Positions 7,612-16,274 of a DNA stretch of 64,000 nt are shown one piece after another (the stretch's first letter is position 1; the number at the start of each line of letters is the position of its first letter). The position numbers and the translations under genes were made by a program. The DNA is taken from the NCBI GenBank assembly GCA_049334165.1, contig JBEGHD010000010.1. One strand, given 5' to 3'. The stretch comes from JBEGHD01 sp049334165. GTDB taxonomy: Bacteria; Bacteroidota; Bacteroidia; Flavobacteriales_D; Sanyastnellaceae. The notes beneath the pieces are model-generated. The model was not told where the DNA came from. It worked only from the letters and a program-made list of their open reading frames with translations, and ran no database searches.

Positions 7612-7665
7612 CGTAGCTGCGTGCTTTGCGAACTTCGCGGCTCTGCGCGACCAACCGTATCTGCA
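7612..7665. repeat. GTAGCTGC/CTTTGCGA intergenic element, copy 3
   Basis: CGTAGCTGCGTGCTTTGCGA, then ACTTCGCGGCTCTGCGCGA and GTATCTGCAAG. It shares CGTAGCTGC.TGCTTTGCGA and GTATCTG with copy 1, and the CGGCTCTGCGCG block with copy 2. Confidence 0.55.
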
Positions 7666-7849
7666 AGATGTGCGTCAAAACAGCAAGATGATGAATCAGT
7701 TTGCCTCCATCTCCCAGGGTTTTACAACCGCAGCTTTAAATCTCAGCCCTTAATCTTTCGCGATAATTTTGTGCTATTTGAAGAACTGACATTGAATAAC
7801 TTGCAGCCGAGAATACTTAAACGCCAATCTCAAAAGATCGCTCAACCCC

Positions 7850-9394
7850 ATGAAAGCACTTTTTACCTTAGCTCTCACTTTTGCTATTTCATTCATTTCA
7901 AATGCACAGCAATTTAGTTGGGAGCTGGATTTCGATAGTTCTATCTCAGTTAACGAAATGGCAGTCGGCCAATCCGAAAGTGCATATTTCATTTCAGCAA
8001 CGAAATACGAAGAAGACAACGATTTTCGGAATACGGTTCTACTGACCAAAGCCAATCTCGATGGTGAAATTATCTGGTCAAAACAGCTTGCAACTGCAGA
8101 CGAAGATCACTCGGTATCCGTTCATGACATGGAGGTGACGATAGATGGCAACTGCTTTCTTGTTGGAGAATTCAGCCTCAATAACCAAATCCCAAGAAAT
8201 CCTTTTGTTCTTGCAACGGATGCTGACGGGAACATTCTTTGGAACCGGAAAATCGACTACTCTCTTACCTCAGATATCAAAATTGATAAGCTCGGTGACG
8301 GCACAATGCTCCTAACCTTCACTTATTTCGATGATGGCCAACACCGACTTTTTTGTAAGATGAATACCGAAGGAACCTTCTCTAATGAAAAAACACTCAA
8401 CTCGACTCAGCACGTCCCCTGGCAGGTATTGGCAAATGAAACTGACTTTGAAGTTCTTTTCCATAGCGGGAATTTGATGAACATTTCCAATGACCTGAAC
8501 ACCACCAACTGGCAAAAAAAGTACTTTCACGAAATCGGAATGGTATTTAATCGAGCTGCTAACGGTGACTTCATCTTTGCCTCGGCTACGACAGCTTTTC
8601 CCGGTTATGCCAGTGTTTTCAGAACTGATCCGAATGGCAACCTGATTTGGATCAAGCACATCGAAACATGGTTAGGGTCAACTCAAAGTCAGACCACTAT
8701 TTTCGACATTGTAGGCTTTCACTTTATCCACGAAAATGAGCTCGGAGAAATCGTGGTTTGCGCAAACAGCGAAGGCGGACTCGTTGGATCGATGAATTTG
8801 GTTTTCGATGGTTCAGGGAATTACCTGAGAAACTTCAAAATATTCGAATATCGCCACAGGATCGAACTCACTTCTGACGATCAGTTTGCACTTATCGGCT
8901 TCACCAACCAGGCGACTTTAAATACGCACCCAATGGTTTTTGAAAGTCGGATCTCATCAGTGAGTTACCCGTGCGACACTAGCTTGAGTCATTCTATTTC
9001 CATTCCTGAAAATCCTGAACTCGAACCCGACTCCATAGTTTTCTCTGATGCTGAAGAGCTCACTCACGAATCGGTAAAGCTCACCTCTTCTGCTTTCTCA
9101 CCCGAATTATCGCAACATTGTGATTTTTCTATTACGGTAGATGAGATCTACCAAAGCCCAGAGCTAAGTGCTTACCCAAATCCAACAAGTGGTTTTTTGA
9201 CCGTAAATACTGGAAACAGTGGTACGAGTGCAATCGAAATTTTCGATTGTTATGGAAAGTGCGTTTTGCTAAGGAAAAAACTTACAGCAACTTGTGAACT
9301 TAACCTTTCATTTCTCTCTGCAGGAATCTACTTTTTGGAAGTAACCAGCGAAGAAGGAAAAACGCAAGTAAAAAAGATTGTGATCGCCCGATGA
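7850..9394 (+). CDS. Secreted protein with T9SS type A sorting domain
   Basis: 514 residues. A signal peptide at 1-20 ends SNAQ. The body (21-430) has several spaced DxDGxxxWxRK-like segments (DLDGEIIWSKQL, DADGNILWNRKI, DPNGNLIWIKHI), suggesting a propeller-like fold seen in Bacteroidota surface proteins that lack known enzymatic activity. The C-terminal domain (about 438-514) starts YPNPTSG and ends with a basic KKIVIAR strand, the signal for secretion by the type IX system and surface attachment. It resembles the protein at 32254 in layout. The function of the body is unknown. Confidence 0.85.
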   Translation: MKALFTLALTFAISFISNAQQFSWELDFDSSISVNEMAVGQSESAYFISATKYEEDNDFRNTVLLTKANLDGEIIWSKQLATADEDHSVSVHDMEVTIDGNCFLVGEFSLNNQIPRNPFVLATDADGNILWNRKIDYSLTSDIKIDKLGDGTMLLTFTYFDDGQHRLFCKMNTEGTFSNEKTLNSTQHVPWQVLANETDFEVLFHSGNLMNISNDLNTTNWQKKYFHEIGMVFNRAANGDFIFASATTAFPGYASVFRTDPNGNLIWIKHIETWLGSTQSQTTIFDIVGFHFIHENELGEIVVCANSEGGLVGSMNLVFDGSGNYLRNFKIFEYRHRIELTSDDQFALIGFTNQATLNTHPMVFESRISSVSYPCDTSLSHSISIPENPELEPDSIVFSDAEELTHESVKLTSSAFSPELSQHCDFSITVDEIYQSPELSAYPNPTSGFLTVNTGNSGTSAIEIFDCYGKCVLLRKKLTATCELNLSFLSAGIYFLEVTSEEGKTQVKKIVIAR

Positions 9395-9573
9395 CTAAGC
9401 TGGACAAGTAACAGCTACTGAAAGGTAAACACAGAGGCACCTTACGCTAGAGTATATCCGAGGCATTCACCCCCAATTACCACAATCAACTTAGTAACCC
9501 AATTACCTCAAAAATTCTCCTCCGTAAATAGATTACGAACTGCCTCTTTTCTTTTGTATCAAACGAAATAATC

Positions 9574-9966
9574 ATGACCAGTACAATAGAAGAAACACTC
9601 GACCGGCTCAACCTCACTCTCAGTAGCCAGCAGTTTGACGCTTACCTTTTTATGAAACTCATCGAAAAGCTCCTCACTGAGCAAGCCACCGAGCTAAAAA
9701 TCATCGACCTGAAAAACAACACCGAAGCTGCGCTCACCGAAACGCAGCAACAGAAAGCACTTCTCGTTAAAAGTAACAGCTATGAACAGGCGGCCATATT
9801 GCGGGACAAAGAAAGATTTATTAAGGAACACATTGAGCTACGCAAAACTCTAGAAATCGAATTCTCACAGTTCATGCTAAAAAGAAGCACACTCTTCTAC
9901 TTCTACCTCGGCACGGAAAAACACGATGACATTGCTTTTCACTTGATTTCGAGAAAGGAGTTTTGA
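9574..9966 (+). CDS. Small helical protein with a UVR motif
   Basis: 130 residues, no signal peptide, strongly helical. Residues about 56-87 match the UVR motif found in UvrB, UvrC, ClpC and McsA (KSNSYEQAAILRDKER), which usually mediates protein-protein contact. Nothing else is recognised. A stand-alone UVR protein could be an adaptor for a Clp protease or a repair complex, but neither partner is nearby. The C-terminal part (RSTLFYFYLGTE) is not typical of McsA, and there are no zinc-finger cysteines. Confidence 0.65.
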   Translation: MTSTIEETLDRLNLTLSSQQFDAYLFMKLIEKLLTEQATELKIIDLKNNTEAALTETQQQKALLVKSNSYEQAAILRDKERFIKEHIELRKTLEIEFSQFMLKRSTLFYFYLGTEKHDDIAFHLISRKEF

Positions 9967-10091
9967 TAAGTTGGTGGTCTTCTTTACCAAAAGAAAGCTC
10001 TCAATGCGAAGATCCGTTTCCACCAGACAGACTGAAAACAATTTCTGATTTTACGAATTATTGAAATTGTACTTCATCAATCTTAATCAGA

Positions 10092-11453
10092 ATGAAAAAC
10101 GTATTCCTCTTTCTTTTCCTGTCGGTGGTAAGCTCCGCAGTGTTTGCTCAAAACAATTCCTACGAAACAGATCAGGAGCTCACGGGCTACTGGACTGGCG
10201 CTCTCATTCGCTCCGGCAACTCAGTTCAAATTTTGGAAGCTGAGATTTACGAAGAAGAAGGCACCACAAAAGTCGCCAGTTCCATTCCAGACTGGGCCTA
10301 TTACCCTCCCCGGATCTCGAAGATTGCCGTGAGCGGTGACTCACTGATCTTCGAAACTTACTACGGTGAAGCTGTGGTTTTACTCGATTCCACTTATATG
10401 GAAATGGTCGGAACGATTCCCGGCAAAACTCCTGTGATAAACATCCATTTGAAGAAGAGTCTGAAGCCACCAAAAAATGAAATTGCTTCTTCGGAAATCG
10501 AGATCTCTAATGAAGGTGCCAACATTAGCGGAACGCTTTACTACCCCAAAAACTCGACTATCGACAAGCTTCCATGTGCAGTGATTGTACACGGCCGTGG
10601 ATGTGCACCGCGAAGATATAAAGCAAGTCGAGCCAAAAAGCTTGCTGAGTATGGCATGGCCGCTTTCGTCTACGACAAGAGAGGGAGCGATCCCAGTGGT
10701 TTTCCATGTGGTGAATCTACTCACGATCTAAACGTGTCCGATGTATCAACCATCGTGAAAAAACTGAGCAAAGACAAACGCATTGACGACAGTAAAATCG
10801 GACTGATCAGCTACAGTGCCGGTGGGTGGATTATTCCTGATGTTGCCTCTACTTCTACTGTTCCAATTGCATTTATGGTCACAATCGTTGGCCCTCCAAC
10901 ATCTGTGAAAGAGCAACAAATGGACGGAATGGAAGCATTCATGGTAAAAGAAGGAATGGACGAGTCTGCAATCCGCGATGCTCAGCGGTACATCGAGTTG
11001 TTGTTTGTAGAAGAAAACCTGGATGAGACATACAATGAACTGCAAAGCTTACTTGAAAAAGGTGATGACTCAGGCTGGTCGCAATGGCTGGTAGAAGACG
11101 ACTACGTGGAATCTCCCGATGACTTTGACAAACTCTGGGTGCAGCGATTTGCCTACGATCCGGCCGAGGATCTAAAGAATTACGAAGGTCCTTACCTGGC
11201 GGTTTTTGGTGAAAATGACGACATCGTGCCTTACAAAAAGCAGTTGGATCGGCTTTACCAAATCATGGACGAAGCCGACAAAACGAACTACGAGGTAAAA
11301 GTAATTGCCGCTGCGGGACACGGAATGGAGCACGGCTCAGATCTAAAGATCATAGGTTCTGATAGCTACTACTACAAATTCGATCGAGTGGCTTTTGGCG
11401 CAATTCAGTACATCATTGACTTCCTGAGCGAAAATGAAATTATAGAAAAGTAA
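10092..11453 (+). CDS. Exported alpha/beta-hydrolase
   Basis: 453 residues: signal peptide 1-20 (VFAQ), an N-terminal beta domain to about 140, then an alpha/beta-hydrolase core. The oxyanion segment is VIVHGRGCAPRR (165-175), the nucleophile motif is SYSAGG with Ser242 (first residue Ser rather than the usual Gly), the acid is in FGENDDIVPY and the His in AAGHGMEHG. Family members are periplasmic esterases or peptidases; the substrate is unknown. The Ser/Asp/His set appears complete, so it should be active. Flanking genes are unrelated. Confidence 0.8.
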   Translation: MKNVFLFLFLSVVSSAVFAQNNSYETDQELTGYWTGALIRSGNSVQILEAEIYEEEGTTKVASSIPDWAYYPPRISKIAVSGDSLIFETYYGEAVVLLDSTYMEMVGTIPGKTPVINIHLKKSLKPPKNEIASSEIEISNEGANISGTLYYPKNSTIDKLPCAVIVHGRGCAPRRYKASRAKKLAEYGMAAFVYDKRGSDPSGFPCGESTHDLNVSDVSTIVKKLSKDKRIDDSKIGLISYSAGGWIIPDVASTSTVPIAFMVTIVGPPTSVKEQQMDGMEAFMVKEGMDESAIRDAQRYIELLFVEENLDETYNELQSLLEKGDDSGWSQWLVEDDYVESPDDFDKLWVQRFAYDPAEDLKNYEGPYLAVFGENDDIVPYKKQLDRLYQIMDEADKTNYEVKVIAAAGHGMEHGSDLKIIGSDSYYYKFDRVAFGAIQYIIDFLSENEIIEK

Positions 11454-11550
11454 AGAATGGAATCTGATAAGCTTGTTTAAAAGTCTTTCGTTCAAATCCA
11501 AGGATCACACTAGACTCAAATTAAAAGTGTTAGCATAAATATCTTCACAG

Positions 11551-11570
11551 ACGGCTTTTGAAAAGCCTTT
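11551..11570. terminator. Weak hairpin
   Basis: GGCTTTTGAAAAGCC followed by TTTC, a short palindrome about 100 bases after the hydrolase stop. It may act as a weak terminator; the loop is very small if the full stem forms. Confidence 0.25.
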
Positions 11571-11649
11571 CTGAAAAGTGAAGAATGGTGTGCAGTAAAG
11601 ATTATCTTCACATCTTAGCACTCCGAAAAGGAAAACAGCAAAGCACAAC

Positions 11650-13176
11650 TTGAGTCTCAAAAACAAATTCATAGCGGGATTCGGCTGGAATACGCTCACC
11701 GTGGCCAGCCAGTCGATCATCCAACTTGTTTACGTTGCCTTTTTAGCGCGATTGATCAGCCAGGAAGCCTTTGCGCTCATGGGTGTGGCGCTCAGTCTCG
11801 TTGGCTTTGCAGAGATCTTTTCGCAAATCGGTTTCGGACCAGCACTGATCCAGCGAAAGGAAATTACTCAGGAACACATCAACGGTGCGTTTTTCACCTC
11901 CGTGATTTTGGGAGTTGCCTTCACACTGGGCTTTGTCCTTGCAGCACCTTCCATTGCCGAGTACTACGCCATTCCCGAGCTCGAACCGGTCATCCAGGTG
12001 ATCAGCATCAGCTTCACGCTTTCCGCCCTGGCAATTGTTCCCAAGTCGTTGCTGTTTAAGAAAATGGATTTCAAGAAATTCTTCACCGCGGCTGTGGTAA
12101 GCATCGTTGGTGGAAACCTGATTGTCGGTCTCACCCTGGCTTTCCTTGATTACGATGTTTGGGCTTACGTGTGGGCGCTATTCGTTCAGGGTGCTCTGAT
12201 GGCAATAATGACCTGGGTTTTAAATCCGATAAAAATCACCTGGAAATGGAGCTGGGAACATACTCACCAGCTCGTGCGCTACGGAGGTGGCAGCACGCTT
12301 TTCAATTCGCTCAACTACCTCGCCACAAGGCTGGATGTTTTGCTAGTTCCTAAGCTGACAACGGGCACCAGTCCACGCCACAACGAAAATCTCGGTCAGG
12401 CCGGTGTTTACGAAAGGTCGACCTACATGATGATGATCCCGGTGACGATCATGGGAAAACTGGCCGATAACGTGATGTTTTCCGGAATGTCGATCATTCA
12501 GGAAGACAAAGTCCGGTTGAGAAAGGCTTACGCCAGTGCGACTTACATCATTTCTCTTTTACTGATGCCCGCCTGTGTTTTTGTGATTCTCTTTGCCGAA
12601 GAAATTGTTTTGCTCTACCTCGGGAAAGGCTACGTTTCGGCAATTCCTGTTGTGCAGGTGCTTTTCGCTGTGGTAGCTTTTCGCTCTCTGATAAAACTCT
12701 CGGATTCGCTCCTGAGAGCTGTAGACGAAGTTTATCGAGGCAGCATCATTAAGTTCCTCTTTCTCGCATTCATAGCTCTGGGCACCTGGATCGGAATCGA
12801 CTGGGGAATTACCGGAGTTGCCGTTGGCGTTGCCATTGCAACAGTGTTGCAGTACATCATGATGATGGTGTTTTGCAAATCACTCATCGGTGTGAGCTAC
12901 TCAAACTTGCTTCGCAAAATGTCTCCCGGATTGGCCGTTTCGGCTTTCGTAGCTCTAATTTCGTGGCCTGTGTTTTGGCTTTCCGAAACTTACGAGCTGG
13001 CCAACTGGCTCACGCTGCTCATTGCAGTTGGCGTAAACGGACTCGGAGTCATCGTCCTGATTTTCGCCATTCCCACCATCCTCGGCCAGGGCAACGATAA
13101 CATCCTAATGCTGGTGGCCCAAAAATTGCCTGACAACAAAATCATTCGTTCAGTTTTAACGCGATTGAACCGATAA
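11650..13176 (+). CDS. Polysaccharide/lipopolysaccharide flippase (MOP superfamily)
   Basis: 508 residues with about 14 predicted membrane helices. The N-terminus (KFIAGFGWNTLTVASQSI, then LARLISQEAFALMG and GFGPALIQRKEI) is typical of Wzx/TuaB-type polysaccharide transporters, which flip lipid-linked sugar units across the inner membrane. The start is TTG at 11650: the next in-frame ATG would remove the conserved first helix. It stands alone, not in a sugar cluster, though rfbC and a Wza-like gene occur near 61 kb. Confidence 0.8.
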   Translation: MSLKNKFIAGFGWNTLTVASQSIIQLVYVAFLARLISQEAFALMGVALSLVGFAEIFSQIGFGPALIQRKEITQEHINGAFFTSVILGVAFTLGFVLAAPSIAEYYAIPELEPVIQVISISFTLSALAIVPKSLLFKKMDFKKFFTAAVVSIVGGNLIVGLTLAFLDYDVWAYVWALFVQGALMAIMTWVLNPIKITWKWSWEHTHQLVRYGGGSTLFNSLNYLATRLDVLLVPKLTTGTSPRHNENLGQAGVYERSTYMMMIPVTIMGKLADNVMFSGMSIIQEDKVRLRKAYASATYIISLLLMPACVFVILFAEEIVLLYLGKGYVSAIPVVQVLFAVVAFRSLIKLSDSLLRAVDEVYRGSIIKFLFLAFIALGTWIGIDWGITGVAVGVAIATVLQYIMMMVFCKSLIGVSYSNLLRKMSPGLAVSAFVALISWPVFWLSETYELANWLTLLIAVGVNGLGVIVLIFAIPTILGQGNDNILMLVAQKLPDNKIIRSVLTRLNR

Positions 13177-13211
13177 ACTGCTCAATAGTTTTTCTCAATG
13201 ACAATTCAATT

Positions 13212-13219
13212 TACTTTTG
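13212..13219 (+). promoter_or_regulatory. -7 promoter box (TAnnTTTG)
   Basis: TACTTTTG ends 11 bases before the ATG at 13231, matching the Bacteroidota -7 consensus exactly. It implies a short 5-prime leader for the DUF4476 gene and argues against a start at 13198. Confidence 0.4.
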
Positions 13220-13230
13220 CACCACGCAAA

Positions 13231-13971
13231 ATGAAATACCTTTTTTCTCTCATACTCCTATTTGTTCTGCTGCTTGGGACAAAGAACCTCTCGGCTCAAA
13301 AAGCCAAACTCGTAGTGCAGTCGAAAGACACACTGCGTTTTCACCTGATGATTGGTGGGATGCAGGTGAATGACTCCGCTCAGCAAAAAGTCTCCAAAGT
13401 GGTTGAAGCAGACGATGTGTTGATCGACATGATTTTGAACGACTCGCTAAAAACGCACGTGAGTACTTCGGTTTATCTCGAAGAAAACCGCGAAGTGACT
13501 TACCAGCTGAGAAAACTGCGTGGAGAATATCGCCTTCTGCCCTTTAGTGAAATCGAATGGGAACCTACTCCGGCCGATAGCGCTGCGATTGAAGAAACCA
13601 CCGTTCCAACAGATTCGCTAAGCGCAGTGAGCGACAGCACTGCCGTAGATTCTACCATGATTTATTCAGGAGAAAAAGGCTGTTCCCTCCCAGCCTCTTC
13701 AAGAGAAGTGCGCCAGGTCATCAGCGCCATGCAGGAATCTTTCTTTGAAAGACAAAAACGCGAGATGGCCATCGAATTCGTACAAAATAATTGCGTCAGA
13801 ACTTCTGCCCTACGAACTATTCTAGAGGAAATATCTTATGAGGACAAAAGACTTGAAGTGCTTTCAAAAGCGAATATTTACGATCTTGACAATTTAGATT
13901 CCCTGCGCGACTTGTTTTTGCTCGATTCGATGAAGGCTGAGTTTGATGATTTTGTCGATTCAACCCGCTGA
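13231..13971 (+). CDS. Exported DUF4476-type protein
   Basis: 246 residues. A signal peptide (about 1-24, ends SAQ) is followed by a beta-sandwich-like N-terminal part, a Ser/Thr/Asp-rich linker (about 114-145), and a helical C-terminal domain of roughly 95 residues beginning GCSLPASSREVRQVI, which matches DUF4476 (xxFxxQKREMAIEFVQNN). The role of the domain is unknown. The start was placed at the ATG that begins the signal peptide; a perfect -7 box sits 11 bases upstream. It lies between the flippase and serC genes, with its own promoter. Confidence 0.7.
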   Translation: MKYLFSLILLFVLLLGTKNLSAQKAKLVVQSKDTLRFHLMIGGMQVNDSAQQKVSKVVEADDVLIDMILNDSLKTHVSTSVYLEENREVTYQLRKLRGEYRLLPFSEIEWEPTPADSAAIEETTVPTDSLSAVSDSTAVDSTMIYSGEKGCSLPASSREVRQVISAMQESFFERQKREMAIEFVQNNCVRTSALRTILEEISYEDKRLEVLSKANIYDLDNLDSLRDLFLLDSMKAEFDDFVDSTR

Positions 13972-14087
13972 TAATAGGTCTATAAGCCGGACTGTTACTA
14001 ATTCTTCATACTGACTTCATGCTAAATCCGAAATAATTCACAATTTTGCTGTGAATCAAAACTCAAAACAGTCACAAATCTGTTAAA

Positions 14088-15164
14088 ATGAAAAAAGTCC
14101 ACAACTTCAGCGCAGGTCCCTGCATCCTTCCTCAAACTGTTTTAGAACAAGCCTCAAAGGCCGTAATCGATTTTGACAACCTGGGCATGTCTCTGGTTGA
14201 AATCTCCCACCGAAGTAAAAACTTCGTTGCTGTGATGGACGAAGCCAGAGCGCTTGTAAAAGAATTGCTCAACGTTCCCGACAACTATGAGGTGCTGTTT
14301 TTGCAAGGTGGTGCCAGTCTCGGTTTTTACACTGCTGCCCTCAACTTCATGAAAAATGAAAACGGAAAAGCAGCATACATAAACACCGGAACCTGGTCGA
14401 AGAAAGCCATTAAAGAAGCAAAACTTGTGGGCGATGTCGATGTTCTTGCCGATTCTTCTGACAAGAACAACACTTACATCCCAAAAGGATGGACCATCCC
14501 AACTGACGCGGATTACTTCCACTTCACCTCCAACAACACGATTTTCGGAACGCAGTTTCAGGAGCTTCCAACTTCGCCAGTTCCAATGATCTGCGACATG
14601 AGCTCCGACATTTTTAGTCGCGAGATCAACGTTTCAGACTATGCTATGATTTACGCGGGAGCGCAAAAAAATATGGGCCCTGCAGGCACTACCCTTTATA
14701 TCGTAGACAAAGATCTTCTCGGGAAAACAGGAAGAACCATCCCATCGATGCTCGACTTGGAGGTGCATATCGGCAAAGACTCGATGTTCAACACGCCATC
14801 GGTGTTTGCTGTGTACGTCTCTATGCTTACCTTACGTTGGCTCAAAGCTTTGGGCGGAGTTAAAGAAATTGAGAAAATCAACAACGAAAAAGCGGAAATA
14901 ATGTATCGCGAGATAGACGAGAATCCGCTCTTTGAAGGTCATGCAGAGAAAGACAGTCGCTCTAAAATGAATGCTACTTTCCGACTGAAAGACGAAAGCA
15001 TGGCTGAAGAGTTTGACAAAATGTGGAAAGAAGCTGGAATAAATGGCCTAAATGGACACCGCTCTGTTGGTGGCTACCGAGCTTCCATGTACAATGCTCT
15101 TCCGAAAGAAAGTGTTGAAGCGCTTGTTAACGTAATGAAAGAACTGGCTGCAGTAAAAGCCTGA
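14088..15164 (+). CDS. serC: Phosphoserine aminotransferase
   Basis: 358 residues, the usual length. It converts 3-phosphohydroxypyruvate plus glutamate to O-phosphoserine plus 2-oxoglutarate, and also serves the PLP pathway. Landmarks: HNFSAGPCILP at the N-terminus, QGGASLGF, and the PLP-binding Lys194 in GAQKNMGPAG, with C-terminal HRSVGGYRAS contacting the substrate phosphate. It is directly upstream of serA (29 bases), so the two consecutive serine-pathway enzymes are co-transcribed. No serB is seen in this window. Confidence 0.96.
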   Translation: MKKVHNFSAGPCILPQTVLEQASKAVIDFDNLGMSLVEISHRSKNFVAVMDEARALVKELLNVPDNYEVLFLQGGASLGFYTAALNFMKNENGKAAYINTGTWSKKAIKEAKLVGDVDVLADSSDKNNTYIPKGWTIPTDADYFHFTSNNTIFGTQFQELPTSPVPMICDMSSDIFSREINVSDYAMIYAGAQKNMGPAGTTLYIVDKDLLGKTGRTIPSMLDLEVHIGKDSMFNTPSVFAVYVSMLTLRWLKALGGVKEIEKINNEKAEIMYREIDENPLFEGHAEKDSRSKMNATFRLKDESMAEEFDKMWKEAGINGLNGHRSVGGYRASMYNALPKESVEALVNVMKELAAVKA

Positions 15165-15192
15165 CGATTCAAATATTTGAAAATTTCAAATC

Positions 15193-16167
15193 ATGAAAAT
15201 ACTCGCCAACGATGGCATTAGCCAATCCGGAAAAGAGAAATTGAAAGCTGCCGGTTTTTCGGTAGTAACCGAGAAAGTAGAGCAAGACCAACTTGCCGAT
15301 GCCATCAACAATGAAGGCTACGTGGGTTTGCTCGTTCGTAGCGCCACTACTGTCCGAAAAGATCTTATCGATCAGTGCCCGGGCCTCAAGCTCATAGGGC
15401 GCGGTGGTGTAGGGATGGACAACATCGATGTGGAGTACGCCCGCGAAAAAGGACTGAAGGTGTTTAACACTCCGGCTTCTTCTTCTCAATCGGTTGCAGA
15501 ATTGGTCATGGCTCAGATGTTTAGCCTCTCCAGAAGCTTGCACGATGCCAACCGTCAGATGCCAAAAACAGGTGCTGAAGAGTTCAAAGGGCTCAAGAAG
15601 AAATACGGAAAAGGAACCGAGCTTCGTGGAAAAACACTCGGTATCGTTGGATTTGGAAGAATCGGTCGCTCGCTGGCTCAGTATGCTTTGGGCTGCGGAA
15701 TGAAGGTTGTAGCTTACGATATGTACTGGAACGACAAGCCGGTGAAATTCAAAATTGAAGGCCACGGTGAAATCGAAGTGAAAGTGCCTTTCTCTGAAAT
15801 GGACCAGCTGCTCGAAAACAGCGACTACATTTCACTTCATGTTCCAAAACAAGATGACGGACAGGCTGTGATTGGAGCTGAGCAACTCAAGAAAATTAAG
15901 AGAACTGCGATTCTAATCAATGCTTCTCGCGGAGGTGTGGTCGATGAAGATGCCCTGCTTGAGGCTTTCGAAGAAGATGAAGTGCGCTACGCTGCGCTCG
16001 ATGTTTTTGAGAACGAGCCCAATCCGCGCAAGGATTTGCTCACTCACGACAAAATTTCTGCAACGCCTCACATCGGTGCGGCTACTGTTGAAGCGCAGGA
16101 CAGAATTGGAATTGAGCTGGCTGACCACATCATCGAAACCCTCGGTGAATCCGTTCAGCAGCAATAA
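15193..16167 (+). CDS. serA: D-3-phosphoglycerate dehydrogenase (short form)
   Basis: 324 residues. It oxidises 3-phosphoglycerate with NAD+, the first step of serine biosynthesis. Landmarks: substrate-domain RSATTVRKDLID, NAD-binding GIVGFGRIGRS, NASRGGVVDE and the catalytic His in TPHIGAAT. It lacks the C-terminal ACT domain present in longer SerA proteins, so serine feedback by that domain is not expected. Other D-2-hydroxyacid dehydrogenases look similar, but the position after serC makes this assignment strong. Confidence 0.92.
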   Translation: MKILANDGISQSGKEKLKAAGFSVVTEKVEQDQLADAINNEGYVGLLVRSATTVRKDLIDQCPGLKLIGRGGVGMDNIDVEYAREKGLKVFNTPASSSQSVAELVMAQMFSLSRSLHDANRQMPKTGAEEFKGLKKKYGKGTELRGKTLGIVGFGRIGRSLAQYALGCGMKVVAYDMYWNDKPVKFKIEGHGEIEVKVPFSEMDQLLENSDYISLHVPKQDDGQAVIGAEQLKKIKRTAILINASRGGVVDEDALLEAFEEDEVRYAALDVFENEPNPRKDLLTHDKISATPHIGAATVEAQDRIGIELADHIIETLGESVQQQ

Positions 16168-16193
16168 GATTGAAACTATCGTTCTAAAAAATC

Positions 16194-16255
16194 AAAATCC
16201 TTTTCTGGACCGCTTCGATTGAAAACTGAAGTTCCGGAAAAGGATTTTTTCTTTC
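16194..16255 (+). terminator. Rho-independent-type terminator after serA
   Basis: AAAATCCTTTTCTGGA pairs with TCCGGAAAAGGATTTT (16 bp, one G-U pair), with a small inner CTTC/GAAG stem, followed by TTTTCTTT. It separates serC-serA from the DUF1015 gene. Confidence 0.8.
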
Positions 16256-16274
16256 AAACCTACACCAAACGCAA

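Larger units (their letters stand above)
7080..7849. other. Long repeat-containing intergenic region
   Basis: 770 bases without a convincing gene. It contains a CATAG dyad (7362-7393) with extra CTATGT units, two GTAGCTG/CTTTGCGAAC elements (7429-7470 and 7612-7665), and an 8-mer tandem repeat (7501-7524). A frame from 7621 to 7917 runs through the repeat and into the next gene; its product looks random and I do not accept it. Confidence 0.6.

Noticed and set aside
7621..7917. 98-codon + frame across the repeat region
   Set aside because: It runs through non-coding repeats, has a random-looking product and overlaps the start of the T9SS gene at 7850.
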